A stretch of 64,000 nucleotides of DNA from Bacteriovorax sp. PP10 (GCF_035013165.1 NZ_JAYGJQ010000003.1:1-64000); one strand, 5' to 3'; counted from the stretch's first letter, positions 54,466-63,087 are shown. Notes: generated from the letters alone by a model not told the origin. Made by a program: numbers and translations.

Positions 54466-55399
54466 TAATTCTTCCAATGTTTGAATCGTTATTTAATAGC
54501 ATGGCCTCAATAATGGCCATTCTCATAGGGATTGAATTTTCAACTTGCAGGTAGCCTTTATATAAAGACGATTTTATCAGTGCCTGGTCTAGTTCCACGC
54601 CAATATTGGCAGGGCCTGGATGCAGAACTGGTACAAGCTTATTTAATTTTTTTAATAGGTCTAAACTCACACCATTAGTTTCAAGGTAGTGGTCATCTGA
54701 ATTATTTGAATCGGCGTGACGCTCTTTTTGAATTCTCAAAAGATAAATAAAGTCGCTTCTCTTAACGGTTTCATCTCTGTTTGTTGAAAGTTCAACATTA
54801 GGAGGCAAGGTCGAAGCGTCTGGTAAAAATTCTTTTGGGCCACTTAAAATAATTTTCATTCCATATTGTGGAAGAAGCTTCATTAAAGAATGGGCCACAC
54901 GGGAGTGAATATTGTCGCCGATAATGGAAATGGTTTTTCCTTCTAGATCGGGAGACAATTCTAATAGCGTGAAGAGGTCTAAAAGGGCCTGAGAAGGGTG
55001 TTCATTCACACCGTCGCCACCATTAACTAACTTAATAGGAGGGGCGTCTTTAAACTGCGCTAATTGATTTGAGACACTCGATCTGAAAACGCAAAGGTTG
55101 ACCCCTTGGTAAAAAAGAGTCAGGAATGTTTCTTCTAAGCTCTCGCCCTTTTTTAAACTTGATGTTTCTGCATTAAAGTCTAAATAAAGCCCGCCTAATC
55201 TTCTGATAGCAACAGCGAAAGAATGTTTAGTTCTAGTCGAGTTTTCTAAAAATGAAGTGGCAATGATGGGTTTGGGAGTCGTATTAAAAGGAGATAGCTG
55301 TGGATTGTTTTTGAAATGCTGGGAACGAGAGACAAGTACTTCGATCTGTTCTAGGGAAAGATCGTCGATACTTTCAAGTAATGAAGGAAATGAAGCCAT
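54449..55399 (-). CDS. pyrB: Aspartate carbamoyltransferase catalytic chain
   Basis: 316 residues. The carbamoyl-phosphate motif SFLENSTRTKHSF near residue 49 (STRT loop), VNGGDGVNEHPSQALLDL near 127 and the C-terminal VLHPGPANIGVELD are typical of PyrB. It forms N-carbamoyl-L-aspartate from carbamoyl phosphate and aspartate. No regulatory-chain gene pyrI is seen. It begins the operon with carAB and pyrF; no dihydroorotase lies in the cluster. Confidence 0.95.
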   Translation of the reverse strand: MASFPSLLESIDDLSLEQIEVLVSRSQHFKNNPQLSPFNTTPKPIIATSFLENSTRTKHSFAVAIRRLGGLYLDFNAETSSLKKGESLEETFLTLFYQGVNLCVFRSSVSNQLAQFKDAPPIKLVNGGDGVNEHPSQALLDLFTLLELSPDLEGKTISIIGDNIHSRVAHSLMKLLPQYGMKIILSGPKEFLPDASTLPPNVELSTNRDETVKRSDFIYLLRIQKERHADSNNSDDHYLETNGVSLDLLKKLNKLVPVLHPGPANIGVELDQALIKSSLYKGYLQVENSIPMRMAIIEAMLLNNDSNIGRINGEKF

Positions 55400-55420
55400 T
55401 TTCTTCCTTGTTAAGTCTTG

Positions 55421-55442
55421 TTATGCTATTTTTTAAGCATAA
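55421..55442. promoter_or_regulatory. Dyad between pyrB and the nuclease-like gene
   Basis: TTATGCT (55421-55427) and AGCATAA (55436-55442) are perfect arms around eight bases, 22 bases upstream of the pyrB start on the minus strand. Operator or leader-structure candidate for the divergent pair; no T run, so not a terminator. Confidence 0.35.
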
Positions 55443-55509
55443 AAAGTACTCGTTTTTTGGATTTGTAATAGTCTATATAAAGAATGAACCGTTTGAAAAG
55501 AATTTTGTG

Positions 55510-56547
55510 ATGAAAAAAATTGATCCTAACAATCAGCTGCAAATCGAGTCATTATTAAATGAATGTAAGGGGAATCTCTTCGAATTCCTCGTTGCACAAT
55601 CGCTTTCACGCCGCTTTAAGAAAGAAGACCTCTTTTTAATAAGCCTTCCTCGCGATTTTCGCGGGCGCTTACAGTTTTATGAAGAGACGATCCGCGAATT
55701 TGACTCAGATCTTCTTAAAAATCTTCCGATTCTGGCCAACAGTGTGGCCGAAAAATTAGAAAATCATCCACTTTTTAAAAATAAATCCCATTTCAGTTTT
55801 TCGGTAATCGGAAAGATGGTGGCGACTAATGATAACTCTGTCTGGAATGAAACAGATATCGTGGCGATCGAAGAATTAGAAGACGGAAGTTCTAAAAAAT
55901 ATTTTATCAGTTTAAAACTTACAAAAGATCACAGTTATACGAATACAAAAAGTGCCGGGATTAAAAGCTTCATTGAAAAGTATTTTACAACGCTAGGTCC
56001 GGAAGCGGCCGTCTTTCAGAAAAAATTGAACCTCGAAGTCGATGAATCATTTCATATGATGGGCCACAAGCTTTATACGATGATTGATCAGGAGTTTAAG
56101 GGGAGTTTCGATGCACGCTGGAGTCAGAGCTATACAGAGCTTCCAGGAGAGCTTCCTGATGAAATGAAAGAAGTGGTTTACCTAAACTATTCTCGCGTGG
56201 CCCAAAAGGTTCGTGAGTTCTTAGGTGCCCTTCATAAATCCGATCCACAAAAATTCTATCAATCTCTGCATGCACTTTGTGGATTTGGAAATCCTGATAT
56301 TATTCAGGTTCATTGTTTCCACCAGAATGCGCAGTTAAAAGATATTTTAATTAAGGCCCATGGCGATCTTTTTAGTAATGACCCAGCTGAGATTGTGGTG
56401 AAAGAGCTAAACTCTGGAGCGAGTTCGTTCGATATAGCTTTTAAAAAGTTTGTCCTCCAGATTAGAGTGAAGCCAATGAATAAATTTACGACTGCAGCTT
56501 ATAAAATCAACTGCTCGATAAAAATGAAAGGAGCAAGTGATGAATAA
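55510..56547 (+). CDS. PD-(D/E)XK-like nuclease candidate
   Basis: About 345 residues from the ATG at 55510 (a GTG one codon before is possible; a reading from 55381 runs through the pyrB start and is rejected). E25 in GNLFEFLVAQ, D116 in NETDIVAIE and K136 in YFISLKLTK give the E...D...xK spacing of PD-(D/E)XK enzymes, followed by TKSAGIKSFIEKYF, as in several type II restriction enzymes. The lysine site is SxK rather than ExK. No methylase is nearby, so a restriction role is not supported. It overlaps the gmhB-like gene by eight bases. Confidence 0.6.
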   Translation: MKKIDPNNQLQIESLLNECKGNLFEFLVAQSLSRRFKKEDLFLISLPRDFRGRLQFYEETIREFDSDLLKNLPILANSVAEKLENHPLFKNKSHFSFSVIGKMVATNDNSVWNETDIVAIEELEDGSSKKYFISLKLTKDHSYTNTKSAGIKSFIEKYFTTLGPEAAVFQKKLNLEVDESFHMMGHKLYTMIDQEFKGSFDARWSQSYTELPGELPDEMKEVVYLNYSRVAQKVREFLGALHKSDPQKFYQSLHALCGFGNPDIIQVHCFHQNAQLKDILIKAHGDLFSNDPAEIVVKELNSGASSFDIAFKKFVLQIRVKPMNKFTTAAYKINCSIKMKGASDE

Positions 56548-57067
56548 GGCCCTATTTCTCGACCGCGACGGAATATTAAATCTTGATAAGGGTTACGTTT
56601 ATAAATGGGACGACCTGGTCTGGATGGAAGAGATTTTTGAAATCATTAAAATGGCCAATGACCGCGGATATAAAGTGATTATTCTTACAAACCAATCGGG
56701 GATTCACCGTGGGATGTATACGAGAGAAGATGTTCATTTACTTCACAAGCAAATGGAAGAGCATTTAACGAAAAAGGGTCTGCATATAGACGACTGGTTC
56801 TACTGTGCCGAAATGGACAGCATCGACCGCAAGCCTCGTCCGGGAATGCTTCTGTCCGCACAAAAAAAGCACAATATCGATCTGGAAAAATCATTTATGG
56901 TAGGCGATAAGGCCACTGATATTTTTGAAACTGATGGATCGTTCAAGAGACCTATGACTTTTTTAATTCGTGGTAACTACGACCTCACTCACCCCGATAT
57001 TGGGTCGGGGGTAAAGGTTTTTGAAAATCATGCCGAAGTGTTGGAAGAATTAAAAAAGAGATTATGA
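56540..57067 (+). CDS. GmhB-like HAD phosphatase (heptose-bisphosphate type)
   Basis: 175 residues. LFLDRDGILNLDKGYV near the start, ILTNQSGIHRGMYT, DRKPRPGMLLSAQKK and FMVGDKATDI match GmhB/HisB-N phosphatases. E. coli GmhB has a zinc loop with Cys-His-Cys-Cys between the second and third motifs; here the loop is short (YCAEMDSIDRKP) and most ligands are gone. Substrate therefore uncertain: heptose 1,7-bisphosphate or histidinol phosphate-like. ATG 56540 with AAAGGAG six bases upstream. Confidence 0.85.
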   Translation: MNKALFLDRDGILNLDKGYVYKWDDLVWMEEIFEIIKMANDRGYKVIILTNQSGIHRGMYTREDVHLLHKQMEEHLTKKGLHIDDWFYCAEMDSIDRKPRPGMLLSAQKKHNIDLEKSFMVGDKATDIFETDGSFKRPMTFLIRGNYDLTHPDIGSGVKVFENHAEVLEELKKRL

Positions 57068-57552
57068 AAAACCAAGAAACTTCATTCATTATGAATTTCA
57101 CTTTGCCCATTGAGGCAAAGGAGCTTTTTACTTTTGTAGCAAGACCTGAAAATATGGTTTTATACACAGGATGTTTTCTTATTCCCGGAATTAAGAATGT
57201 TGTTTCAAGCGATAGCGTGAGAAAAGTCGGAACAATTGATGCAGTTTCTAATACTGATGGAAGTTCTCATGATGCTCGCACGGTGATTTTAGATTTTGGA
57301 AGTAGATACTCTCTTTATCTGGATAATTTCCAGATGATTGGATTTAAATCGAAGCTTGCGACTCCCATTATTGCCTTCAAAGAAGACTGGATTTTAACTC
57401 CTGACGGACAATCAACACACGTTAAAAGATCCATAGATATCGTCTACAAAAGAGGGCTCCTAAATACCCTGTTTGTGAAGTATTTTATCACCCCACAATT
57501 GTACTTTTCCTTCTTAAAACACCACCAGAATATCGTTAAAGCTTTCGCCTAA
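57064..57552 (+). CDS. SRPBCC/START-like lipid-binding-fold protein
   Basis: 162 residues. Pattern of a START/polyketide-cyclase fold: an N-terminal strand (SFIMNFTLPIEAKELFTFVA), a helix pair PENMVLYTG, central strands, and a long C-terminal helix (QLYFSFLKHHQNIVKAF). Such domains bind hydrophobic ligands or serve as chaperone-like adaptors. The start overlaps the stop of the GmhB-like gene (ATGA), so it is the third gene of that small operon. Ligand unknown. Confidence 0.7.
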   Translation: MKNQETSFIMNFTLPIEAKELFTFVARPENMVLYTGCFLIPGIKNVVSSDSVRKVGTIDAVSNTDGSSHDARTVILDFGSRYSLYLDNFQMIGFKSKLATPIIAFKEDWILTPDGQSTHVKRSIDIVYKRGLLNTLFVKYFITPQLYFSFLKHHQNIVKAFA

Positions 57553-57631
57553 TTCATCGACACTTTAATAGGGCCGTCAAAAGTTTAGACACTAAGGTCT
57601 TTCTAATCCCTGATTATCAAAAGGCCGTTTT

Positions 57632-57647
57632 TGGCACTCTTAATGCA
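57632..57647 (+). promoter_or_regulatory. Sigma-54-like promoter
   Basis: TGGCACTCTTAATGCA has GG (57633-57634) and GC (57645-57646) ten bases apart, with the -24 TGGCAC perfect and one mismatch in the -12 (ATGC for TTGC). Transcription should begin about 57658, leaving 24 bases that contain TGGAG before the ATG at 57682. No enhancer site was identified. Confidence 0.55.
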
Positions 57648-57681
57648 ATTACTTCCATGATTCAATAATCCTGGAGTAATC

Positions 57682-59838
57682 ATGAAAGCAATGCTTTTAA
57701 GCTTCTTTTTAGTCAATTTAGCGTTTGGTTCTAACTCGTATGCTCATGACTTAAGTCTTAAGTATTCTAGTGCCGTTAAAGACGCTGATAAAAAGGTTAT
57801 GGAAGTTGCCATGGAAGAAGTGGCAGAGTTATTACCAGCAAAACTAAAGGCCAATCTTCCAAAAAATATTGAAATCAAGATTGCAAAATTATCTGACCAT
57901 AAAGTGATTCCAGATGAAGTGTGTGCGACAACAGATGCCCATACTAAGGATTCAATAGATGCATCTAAAGATAAGAAGAAACCTTTTATCTACGGTATGT
58001 ACCAACAGATGGGAAATTCCCTGACAATCAATACAGCGGTTCTTTCTGAACTAGCTAAAGGAAAAGACAGTTCAAAGCGTATTAATTGCCAACATAAGTC
58101 TTTATATGAGCAGGCCATTGCGACAATTGTGCATGAGTTAACTCACGCTTACGATTTTAACAGTGGAAAAATTTCAAACTCAATGGAATTCATCAGACGT
58201 GCGGGATTTAAAAAAGGTTTAATGAAAGTAAAAAGCAAGAACATCCAGGCGATGAGATCTGCTGATGCTTACGAACTTGTAAATATCGCTGAATCATTTG
58301 CTGTTAACATGGAATACTTCACAATGGACCCGGAGTTCATGTGTAGAAAACCTTCAATGTTTGATTACTACAAACGTTTATTAGGCGTTGATCCATATCC
58401 AAATAGAAACTGTAAAGTAAGTAACACTATCATGCTGTCTTCTCAAGTTGGGTATGTTCCAACAGAACTTGACCCGAGAAGAGTTTATAGAATTGACTAC
58501 CTTCTAGCTTCTGCTGGTAAAGGAATCATGAGTGGTTTCGGACACACAATGTTTAGAATTATCATCTGTGCTCCAGAGCGTTTCGATCCAATCACAAATA
58601 GAACAATCGCAGCAACTCCATTTGGACCAAAATGTCTTCAGGATAAATTGTTTCACATGGTAGTAAGTTATAGAGCGAACGTTGATGATGGAAAACTTGA
58701 TTACTGGAAAGGATTAACTGGCGGGTACCCATCAATTCTATTCCTTTTGAACTTCAATGACGTTCTTGATGAGTATAACCGTGATGAATTAAGAGATATC
58801 ATGTCTTATCCGCTTAACCTTTCAACACTAGAGCGTGAAGATTTCATCGCTAGAGTAAAAGAAGAACATTGGAACTATAGAGGAGCTTATAAGTTCATTA
58901 ACAATAACTGTGCAGTAGAAAGTTATGACTTATTAAAATCAGCTCTTAATCGTAATGAACTAGAAATTAAATCGTCAGTCACTCCAAACGGTGTATTGGA
59001 AGATTTAGATGCGATCAATTTTGTCGACATGAACGACATGAAGAAAATGGAAATGTTTAAAGCAAAAACTGATCAGATCGTTCTTGCATACAATAAAGCT
59101 TATGGTTACAAATTAAAAAGTGATAAGGCGAATAAAGATGCAGTTTTAAAGTTTATTGATGAAAGTACGGCAGCACAAAGAATGGTGCGTTTTAATCAAT
59201 TTCAAAAGACAAAAGTTCCTGAAAGCGATGCAAATACTGAGCTGACTCTTTTAAAAGATCGTTATGTGACGGCATCATCTTTCTCAGTAATGGAGCAACA
59301 AATTCTGAGAAGTCTGTCGCTTAAATATAGAAAAGCAGCAGCAGATATGTTTATGAACTCGAAAGATGAAAAAATAAAAGAGATGATTAAAGAAACAGGA
59401 GCAGCATTTGCTCAATCTTTCACAGATCTTTCAAAAAGTGGTTACGGAATTCCTCTTGAAGGAGAAATGGTAACGAAGCAAGAGCTGTCTGATAAAGTTT
59501 ATCTTGCTTCAGAATCTCTTCTAAGGGCCGAGAAGTTTTTAAGAGAAACGATGCCTAATGAATTTGCGACACTTGATGGAATTGCTAAAAACATTAATGT
59601 TTATAATAAAGCTTCCTTAGCTGTAAGACTTGAGTACAGAAAAAAGTTAGAAGCCTATATTGACCAGGTACTAAGAAATCTTACTAAGGACGATTTCACT
59701 AGAGAAATTATGATTAATGCGGCCAACGGTGATGCCGAAAGTTTAAAGAAGGTGAGAGAGTTTATTGGGAAAGATATAGCTACTACAAACGAAATGCTTG
59801 ATTCCAAATTAATCCGATTAATTAAACAACTTGTATAA
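57682..59838 (+). CDS. Secreted protein with HExxH zinc motif and DUF4105 (Lnb-like) domain
   Basis: 718 residues with a signal peptide ending at SYA-H (about 21). Residues about 140-210 hold H151-E-L-T-H155 (IVHELTHAYDF) with E204 as likely third ligand: a gluzincin-type metalloprotease site. Residues about 265-425 carry H288 in GFGHTMFRI and C410 in NNNCAVESYDLL, the His-Cys pair of DUF4105/Lnb-N-terminal papain-like domains. The last 270 residues are helical. Two putative hydrolase sites in one exported chain suggest cleavage of envelope or host proteins or lipoproteins. A sigma-54-like promoter lies just upstream and a strong terminator just after. Confidence 0.8.
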   Translation: MKAMLLSFFLVNLAFGSNSYAHDLSLKYSSAVKDADKKVMEVAMEEVAELLPAKLKANLPKNIEIKIAKLSDHKVIPDEVCATTDAHTKDSIDASKDKKKPFIYGMYQQMGNSLTINTAVLSELAKGKDSSKRINCQHKSLYEQAIATIVHELTHAYDFNSGKISNSMEFIRRAGFKKGLMKVKSKNIQAMRSADAYELVNIAESFAVNMEYFTMDPEFMCRKPSMFDYYKRLLGVDPYPNRNCKVSNTIMLSSQVGYVPTELDPRRVYRIDYLLASAGKGIMSGFGHTMFRIIICAPERFDPITNRTIAATPFGPKCLQDKLFHMVVSYRANVDDGKLDYWKGLTGGYPSILFLLNFNDVLDEYNRDELRDIMSYPLNLSTLEREDFIARVKEEHWNYRGAYKFINNNCAVESYDLLKSALNRNELEIKSSVTPNGVLEDLDAINFVDMNDMKKMEMFKAKTDQIVLAYNKAYGYKLKSDKANKDAVLKFIDESTAAQRMVRFNQFQKTKVPESDANTELTLLKDRYVTASSFSVMEQQILRSLSLKYRKAAADMFMNSKDEKIKEMIKETGAAFAQSFTDLSKSGYGIPLEGEMVTKQELSDKVYLASESLLRAEKFLRETMPNEFATLDGIAKNINVYNKASLAVRLEYRKKLEAYIDQVLRNLTKDDFTREIMINAANGDAESLKKVREFIGKDIATTNEMLDSKLIRLIKQLV

Positions 59839-59841
59839 ATA

Positions 59842-59873
59842 AAAAATGCCCTCGAAAGAGGGCATTTTTATTT
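59842..59873 (+). terminator. Rho-independent terminator
   Basis: AAAAATGCCCTC pairs with GAGGGCATTTTT around a GAAA tetraloop, then TATTTT. It lies four bases after the stop of the HELTH/DUF4105 gene. Confidence 0.92.
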
Positions 59874-60033
59874 TCAACTAAACTTCATCGTCAAATCTTA
59901 AATGTTGATCCAAAGTCTTTGCCATTGGATGTGGCGAAAGAGTCGTGATGGGTACTTTGGAGAGGGCAGTTTACAATCTTTGTAAGTGCTTTTCCATTAT
60001 CTGATTTGTCAGAGTCAGTAGTTTGCAAGTCGT

Positions 60034-60390
60034 TTATTCAAAGATATTAAAAACGGTCTGGAAGAAGTTTTTTGATTTCGTTAAAAAACTGACTTCACCT
60101 TTTTCTAATTGAGCAACGGCAACCGTTTCTCGCTCAGCATAGTCAAGTAATATGACAATAGTTTCCATTGTTGAAAGGGCACTATCTTGTGCTTTAAGGG
60201 CATTTATACGCTCCTGAAGCTCTTCTGTTGCATTCTTTGACGAAATATATTGTTTGCAGTCAGCAACCAGTTTAAGGGCCTTTGATTTTCTTTGGTATAG
60301 CAAAAAGGTCTCTGTTCTAGGGGCCAGTGTTAATAGCACATCTGTTGATGAGTTTGCTGCTGCTGAATTTTCATTTGATGAAACTTTCAT
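60034..60390 (-). CDS. Small hydrophilic helical protein
   Basis: 118 residues from the ATG at 60390, preceded by AGGAG seven bases upstream. A Ser/Asn/Ala-rich start, then helices with heptad tendency (TEELQERINALKAQDSALST, ETIVILLDYAERE) and a Phe-rich end (NFFQTVFNIFE). No signal peptide, no family recognised. An open frame continues past the stop in another phase (about 59890-60030), noted under rejected items. Confidence 0.65.
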   Translation of the reverse strand: MKVSSNENSAAANSSTDVLLTLAPRTETFLLYQRKSKALKLVADCKQYISSKNATEELQERINALKAQDSALSTMETIVILLDYAERETVAVAQLEKGEVSFLTKSKNFFQTVFNIFE

Positions 60391-60715
60391 TTCCGGACTC
60401 CTAAATTGTCTTATTCCGTTTCTTATATAATAAAAAAATTCAGATAGCACATCCTCTGAATTATTGGACCTGTTTATAAAATAATTTTGGAAGGTCTTTT
60501 ACTTTTTAATCTGTACTGCTTGAAAAATTGCTTGGCGAAGTATAGCAGAAGATACTTTCTCAGGTGAGAAAAAGGCCATAAGCTAAGAAAACTTATCGTT
60601 GAGTTTTTTGATTGTTAGGTATACTTGTGTTTATGGAATTTAAGAGCAACACTTACTTCTTGAGATTGTGTAATTTGGATTTTCTTTTACCTGTATTGCA
60701 TTATCATAAGAATAA
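60391..60715. other. Intergenic region between small genes
   Basis: 325 bases, AT-rich, with no coding pattern in either direction. It contains the ribosome site for the gene at 60034-60390 at its left edge and a weak rightward promoter at 60599-60625. No tRNA-like or conserved RNA structure was recognised. Confidence 0.5.
60599..60625 (+). promoter_or_regulatory. Weak sigma-70-type promoter for the small exported gene
   Basis: TTGAGT (60599-60604), 15 bases, TATACT (60620-60625). The spacing is short; start near 60632, leader about 84 bases. Confidence 0.35.
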
Positions 60716-61081
60716 ATGAACTTAAAAAATAAATTATACAAATCTGTTATTTTCCTAATTCTTATCTTGTCGGCCAATACCGCTGTTTGCAGTTCTAATA
60801 ATAAGAACTCAAAAAAAGTAAAAAATGGCTGGAGTGAAGCTTATGGAGGAGTGATCAAAAATTCCAAAGTGATCTGTTCAAAAAAATTGATTTTAGATGG
60901 ATCGCTTAAAGATGGTATAAATTTCCCGAATAAGAAAAATCAGGTTATTTATTTGGATTGTGACAAATGGTCGGTGCATGAATACTTACCGTTATTAGGA
61001 CGAACAGATACAAATTATGCTGTGACTTCAGAGATGGTTGGGAATTATAAGGCGAAGTTAAGAAGTAGGACTTCTTATTAA
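60716..61081 (+). CDS. Small exported protein next to a TIGR02147 gene
   Basis: 121 residues. Signal peptide ending near residue 25 (ILSANTAVCS-S). The mature chain is Lys/Asn/Ser rich with two cysteines (VICSKK, YLDCDKW) that could bridge. The ribosome site is weak. In Bdellovibrio-type genomes TIGR02147 genes often stand beside small exported proteins, which is the case here (25 bases to the next gene). Function unknown. Confidence 0.65.
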   Translation: MNLKNKLYKSVIFLILILSANTAVCSSNNKNSKKVKNGWSEAYGGVIKNSKVICSKKLILDGSLKDGINFPNKKNQVIYLDCDKWSVHEYLPLLGRTDTNYAVTSEMVGNYKAKLRSRTSY

Positions 61082-61106
61082 CTATTCTTTGATGGGTCAT
61101 TAGCTG

Positions 61107-61880
61107 ATGAAAGATATTGTTGAAATTATAAATCAAGAATTAAGTAATAAATTAGAGAACAATCCAAAATATTCTTTGAGGGCCTATGCTAACTATTTAG
61201 GTATTTCTCCGGCCAGTCTCTCTCGAATTCTTTCTGGGCAAACAAAAGTTACTCCCAAAATTTTTAAAGTTATAGGCGACAAGTTAAACTTAGGCCCAAG
61301 TCAGATGACTCAAATGTTGAGTTCTCTGCAGCTTAAGAAGATTCAGGGGAATATTCGTAACGTCGAACACCGTGGCATGAGCGCCATAGAGATGGAGAAA
61401 TTCAATTTAATCGCTGATTGGTACCATTACGCTATTTTGCACATGTGCTCTCTTGAGGATTTTAATAAAGACCCTAAATGGATTGCTAAGCGACTTGGCA
61501 TAAAAGATGTGACTCTTATTAAACAAGCGATCACAAGACTCCTTGAAAATAAATTAATGGGAATAGATGAAGAGGATAATTACTATAGAGTAGATGAGTT
61601 CACGGCCATTTTGGATTATAGTTTTTCTTCAATTGCTATGAGAGAGAGGCAGAAACAAGTTCTTAAGCTAAGTGCAGAGAAGATAGATACAATTTCTATT
61701 CATAAACGCGATCACAGTACGATTACGATTCAGGTTGATGAAAAACTTTTACCTGAAATCAAAGATAGAATCAAAAAATTCAGAAGGACTCTAGGAAACT
61801 ATATTGTAAAAAACAATCTAAGGCCTGAGCAAATCTACGAGCTGCAGATAAGCTTTTTTCCTTTGCTCGAAAACGAATAA
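61107..61880 (+). CDS. TIGR02147-family (DUF4423) DNA-binding protein
   Basis: 257 residues. N-terminal helix-turn-helix (LRAYANYLGISPASLSRILS), then a winged-helix-like second part with DPKWIAKRLGIKDVTLIKQA and a C-terminal domain typical of TIGR02147 (TISIHKRDHSTITIQVDEKLLPEIKDRIK). The family is expanded in Fibrobacter and Bdellovibrionota and is presumed regulatory. No signal or membrane segment. Likely regulates, or is regulated with, the preceding exported protein. Confidence 0.85.
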   Translation: MKDIVEIINQELSNKLENNPKYSLRAYANYLGISPASLSRILSGQTKVTPKIFKVIGDKLNLGPSQMTQMLSSLQLKKIQGNIRNVEHRGMSAIEMEKFNLIADWYHYAILHMCSLEDFNKDPKWIAKRLGIKDVTLIKQAITRLLENKLMGIDEEDNYYRVDEFTAILDYSFSSIAMRERQKQVLKLSAEKIDTISIHKRDHSTITIQVDEKLLPEIKDRIKKFRRTLGNYIVKNNLRPEQIYELQISFFPLLENE

Positions 61881-61881
61881 A

Positions 61882-63087
61882 TTAAATAGTAATGATAAAT
61901 TCCGGCCCGTCTTTATGGTTGATTAGCTTAATTTCTCCTAAATGCCCCTCAATAATACTTTTGCAGAATGAAAGTCCTAGGCCGGAGTTAGACTGCTTTT
62001 CTTTAGAAGAAATAAATGGAGCAAAAATTTTGTTTTCAAATTCTTTTGGGATGGGGGAACCTGTATTTTTAAAACTAATTTCAAATTTTTTCCCAATATT
62101 TCGTGAGGTGATTTTAATTTTCTCGGATTTTTTATTGTATTTTGTCGATTGAGAAATAGACTCAATAGCATTAACTGTTAAGTTATTTAAAACCTGATAT
62201 ATTAAATCTTCATTGGCAAAAAATGGAATTGTACTGTTGTTAACGTATTCAAAATGAATATTATACAATTCAAAAAAATCACAAAAGTTTTTTTCTAATT
62301 CTTCATAAAGGCCTTTAACTTCAAAATGCTTAAAGCTATGAGCAAAAACTTCGGAGTTACTTAACATTAATTCAATATTCAAAATAATGTTATTTACTCT
62401 TTTTAAATCCTGATCCTGAATTGGAGAGGAATTTATTAAGCGATTAATTGGCTTTTTGATTTCATGAAAAACAAAAGAGGATTGTCTTCCAATATTGGCA
62501 AATCTCTCCTGCATTTCGTATAACGCCTGTTTTTTCTTCGTGACAACAAAAAATATGATACTTGAAAGAGCAAAAACAATATAAGTGGCCGCGAGCATAT
62601 CTGGCTTAAAGCTCATGCCTTCTTTGATGTATTCGGGCTCTGAGGCCAGGAGAATCGCGTAATAGTTAGTGATGATTCCGGCAGTCATCAGCAGGATGTA
62701 CACTTTTCTTGAGAAGTTAAAAAAAATACTAATACATAGATATAATTCCCAAAAACTGAAGCAGTAAGTGAAATGAATCATCGTCATTCCGTAAAAACCA
62801 TAAACGAGCATCATGATCATGTCTAAAATTGGCCAGAAATTAATGGCCTTCTTAAAGTATGTTGCGACGATTGAGACAGCATATACGAAGACAGTCATGC
62901 CTTTTAGAGCGATGTATTGAGGAGTTATTAGCTGATTAAACTGGTAAAAATCCCAGTAGATGACAATAAATACTATAGAAAGTATGAAGCACTGAAGGAT
63001 TAAATTATTGATTCCGTCACGGGCGCTTGGGCGTGGAATCCATCGTTCTTTTAGAATGTCGTTAATTTCACTTTGAATGAGATTCAT
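61882..63087 (-). CDS. Sensor histidine kinase with six membrane segments
   Basis: 401 residues. The first 185 residues hold about six hydrophobic helices without a large periplasmic domain, so it probably senses a membrane-linked or intramembrane signal. HisKA with H208 in VFHEIKKPINR, then an HATPase domain (NLTVNAIESIS, GSPIPKEF, NSGLGLSFCKSII). It is divergent from the response regulator gene at 63191 and forms the obvious pair. No Shine-Dalgarno sequence is evident before its ATG. Confidence 0.9.
   Translation of the reverse strand: MNLIQSEINDILKERWIPRPSARDGINNLILQCFILSIVFIVIYWDFYQFNQLITPQYIALKGMTVFVYAVSIVATYFKKAINFWPILDMIMMLVYGFYGMTMIHFTYCFSFWELYLCISIFFNFSRKVYILLMTAGIITNYYAILLASEPEYIKEGMSFKPDMLAATYIVFALSSIIFFVVTKKKQALYEMQERFANIGRQSSFVFHEIKKPINRLINSSPIQDQDLKRVNNIILNIELMLSNSEVFAHSFKHFEVKGLYEELEKNFCDFFELYNIHFEYVNNSTIPFFANEDLIYQVLNNLTVNAIESISQSTKYNKKSEKIKITSRNIGKKFEISFKNTGSPIPKEFENKIFAPFISSKEKQSNSGLGLSFCKSIIEGHLGEIKLINHKDGPEFIITI

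Noticed and set aside
55381-55509. Longer start for the nuclease-like gene.
   Set aside because: It would run through the pyrB start region and a dyad, and the added residues are hydrophobic and unlike the rest.
59890-60030. Open frame continuing past the stop of the small gene at 60034 in another phase on the minus strand, as if a frameshift had split a longer gene.
   Set aside because: No slippery sequence and no family match; it may be chance. A homologue comparison would decide.
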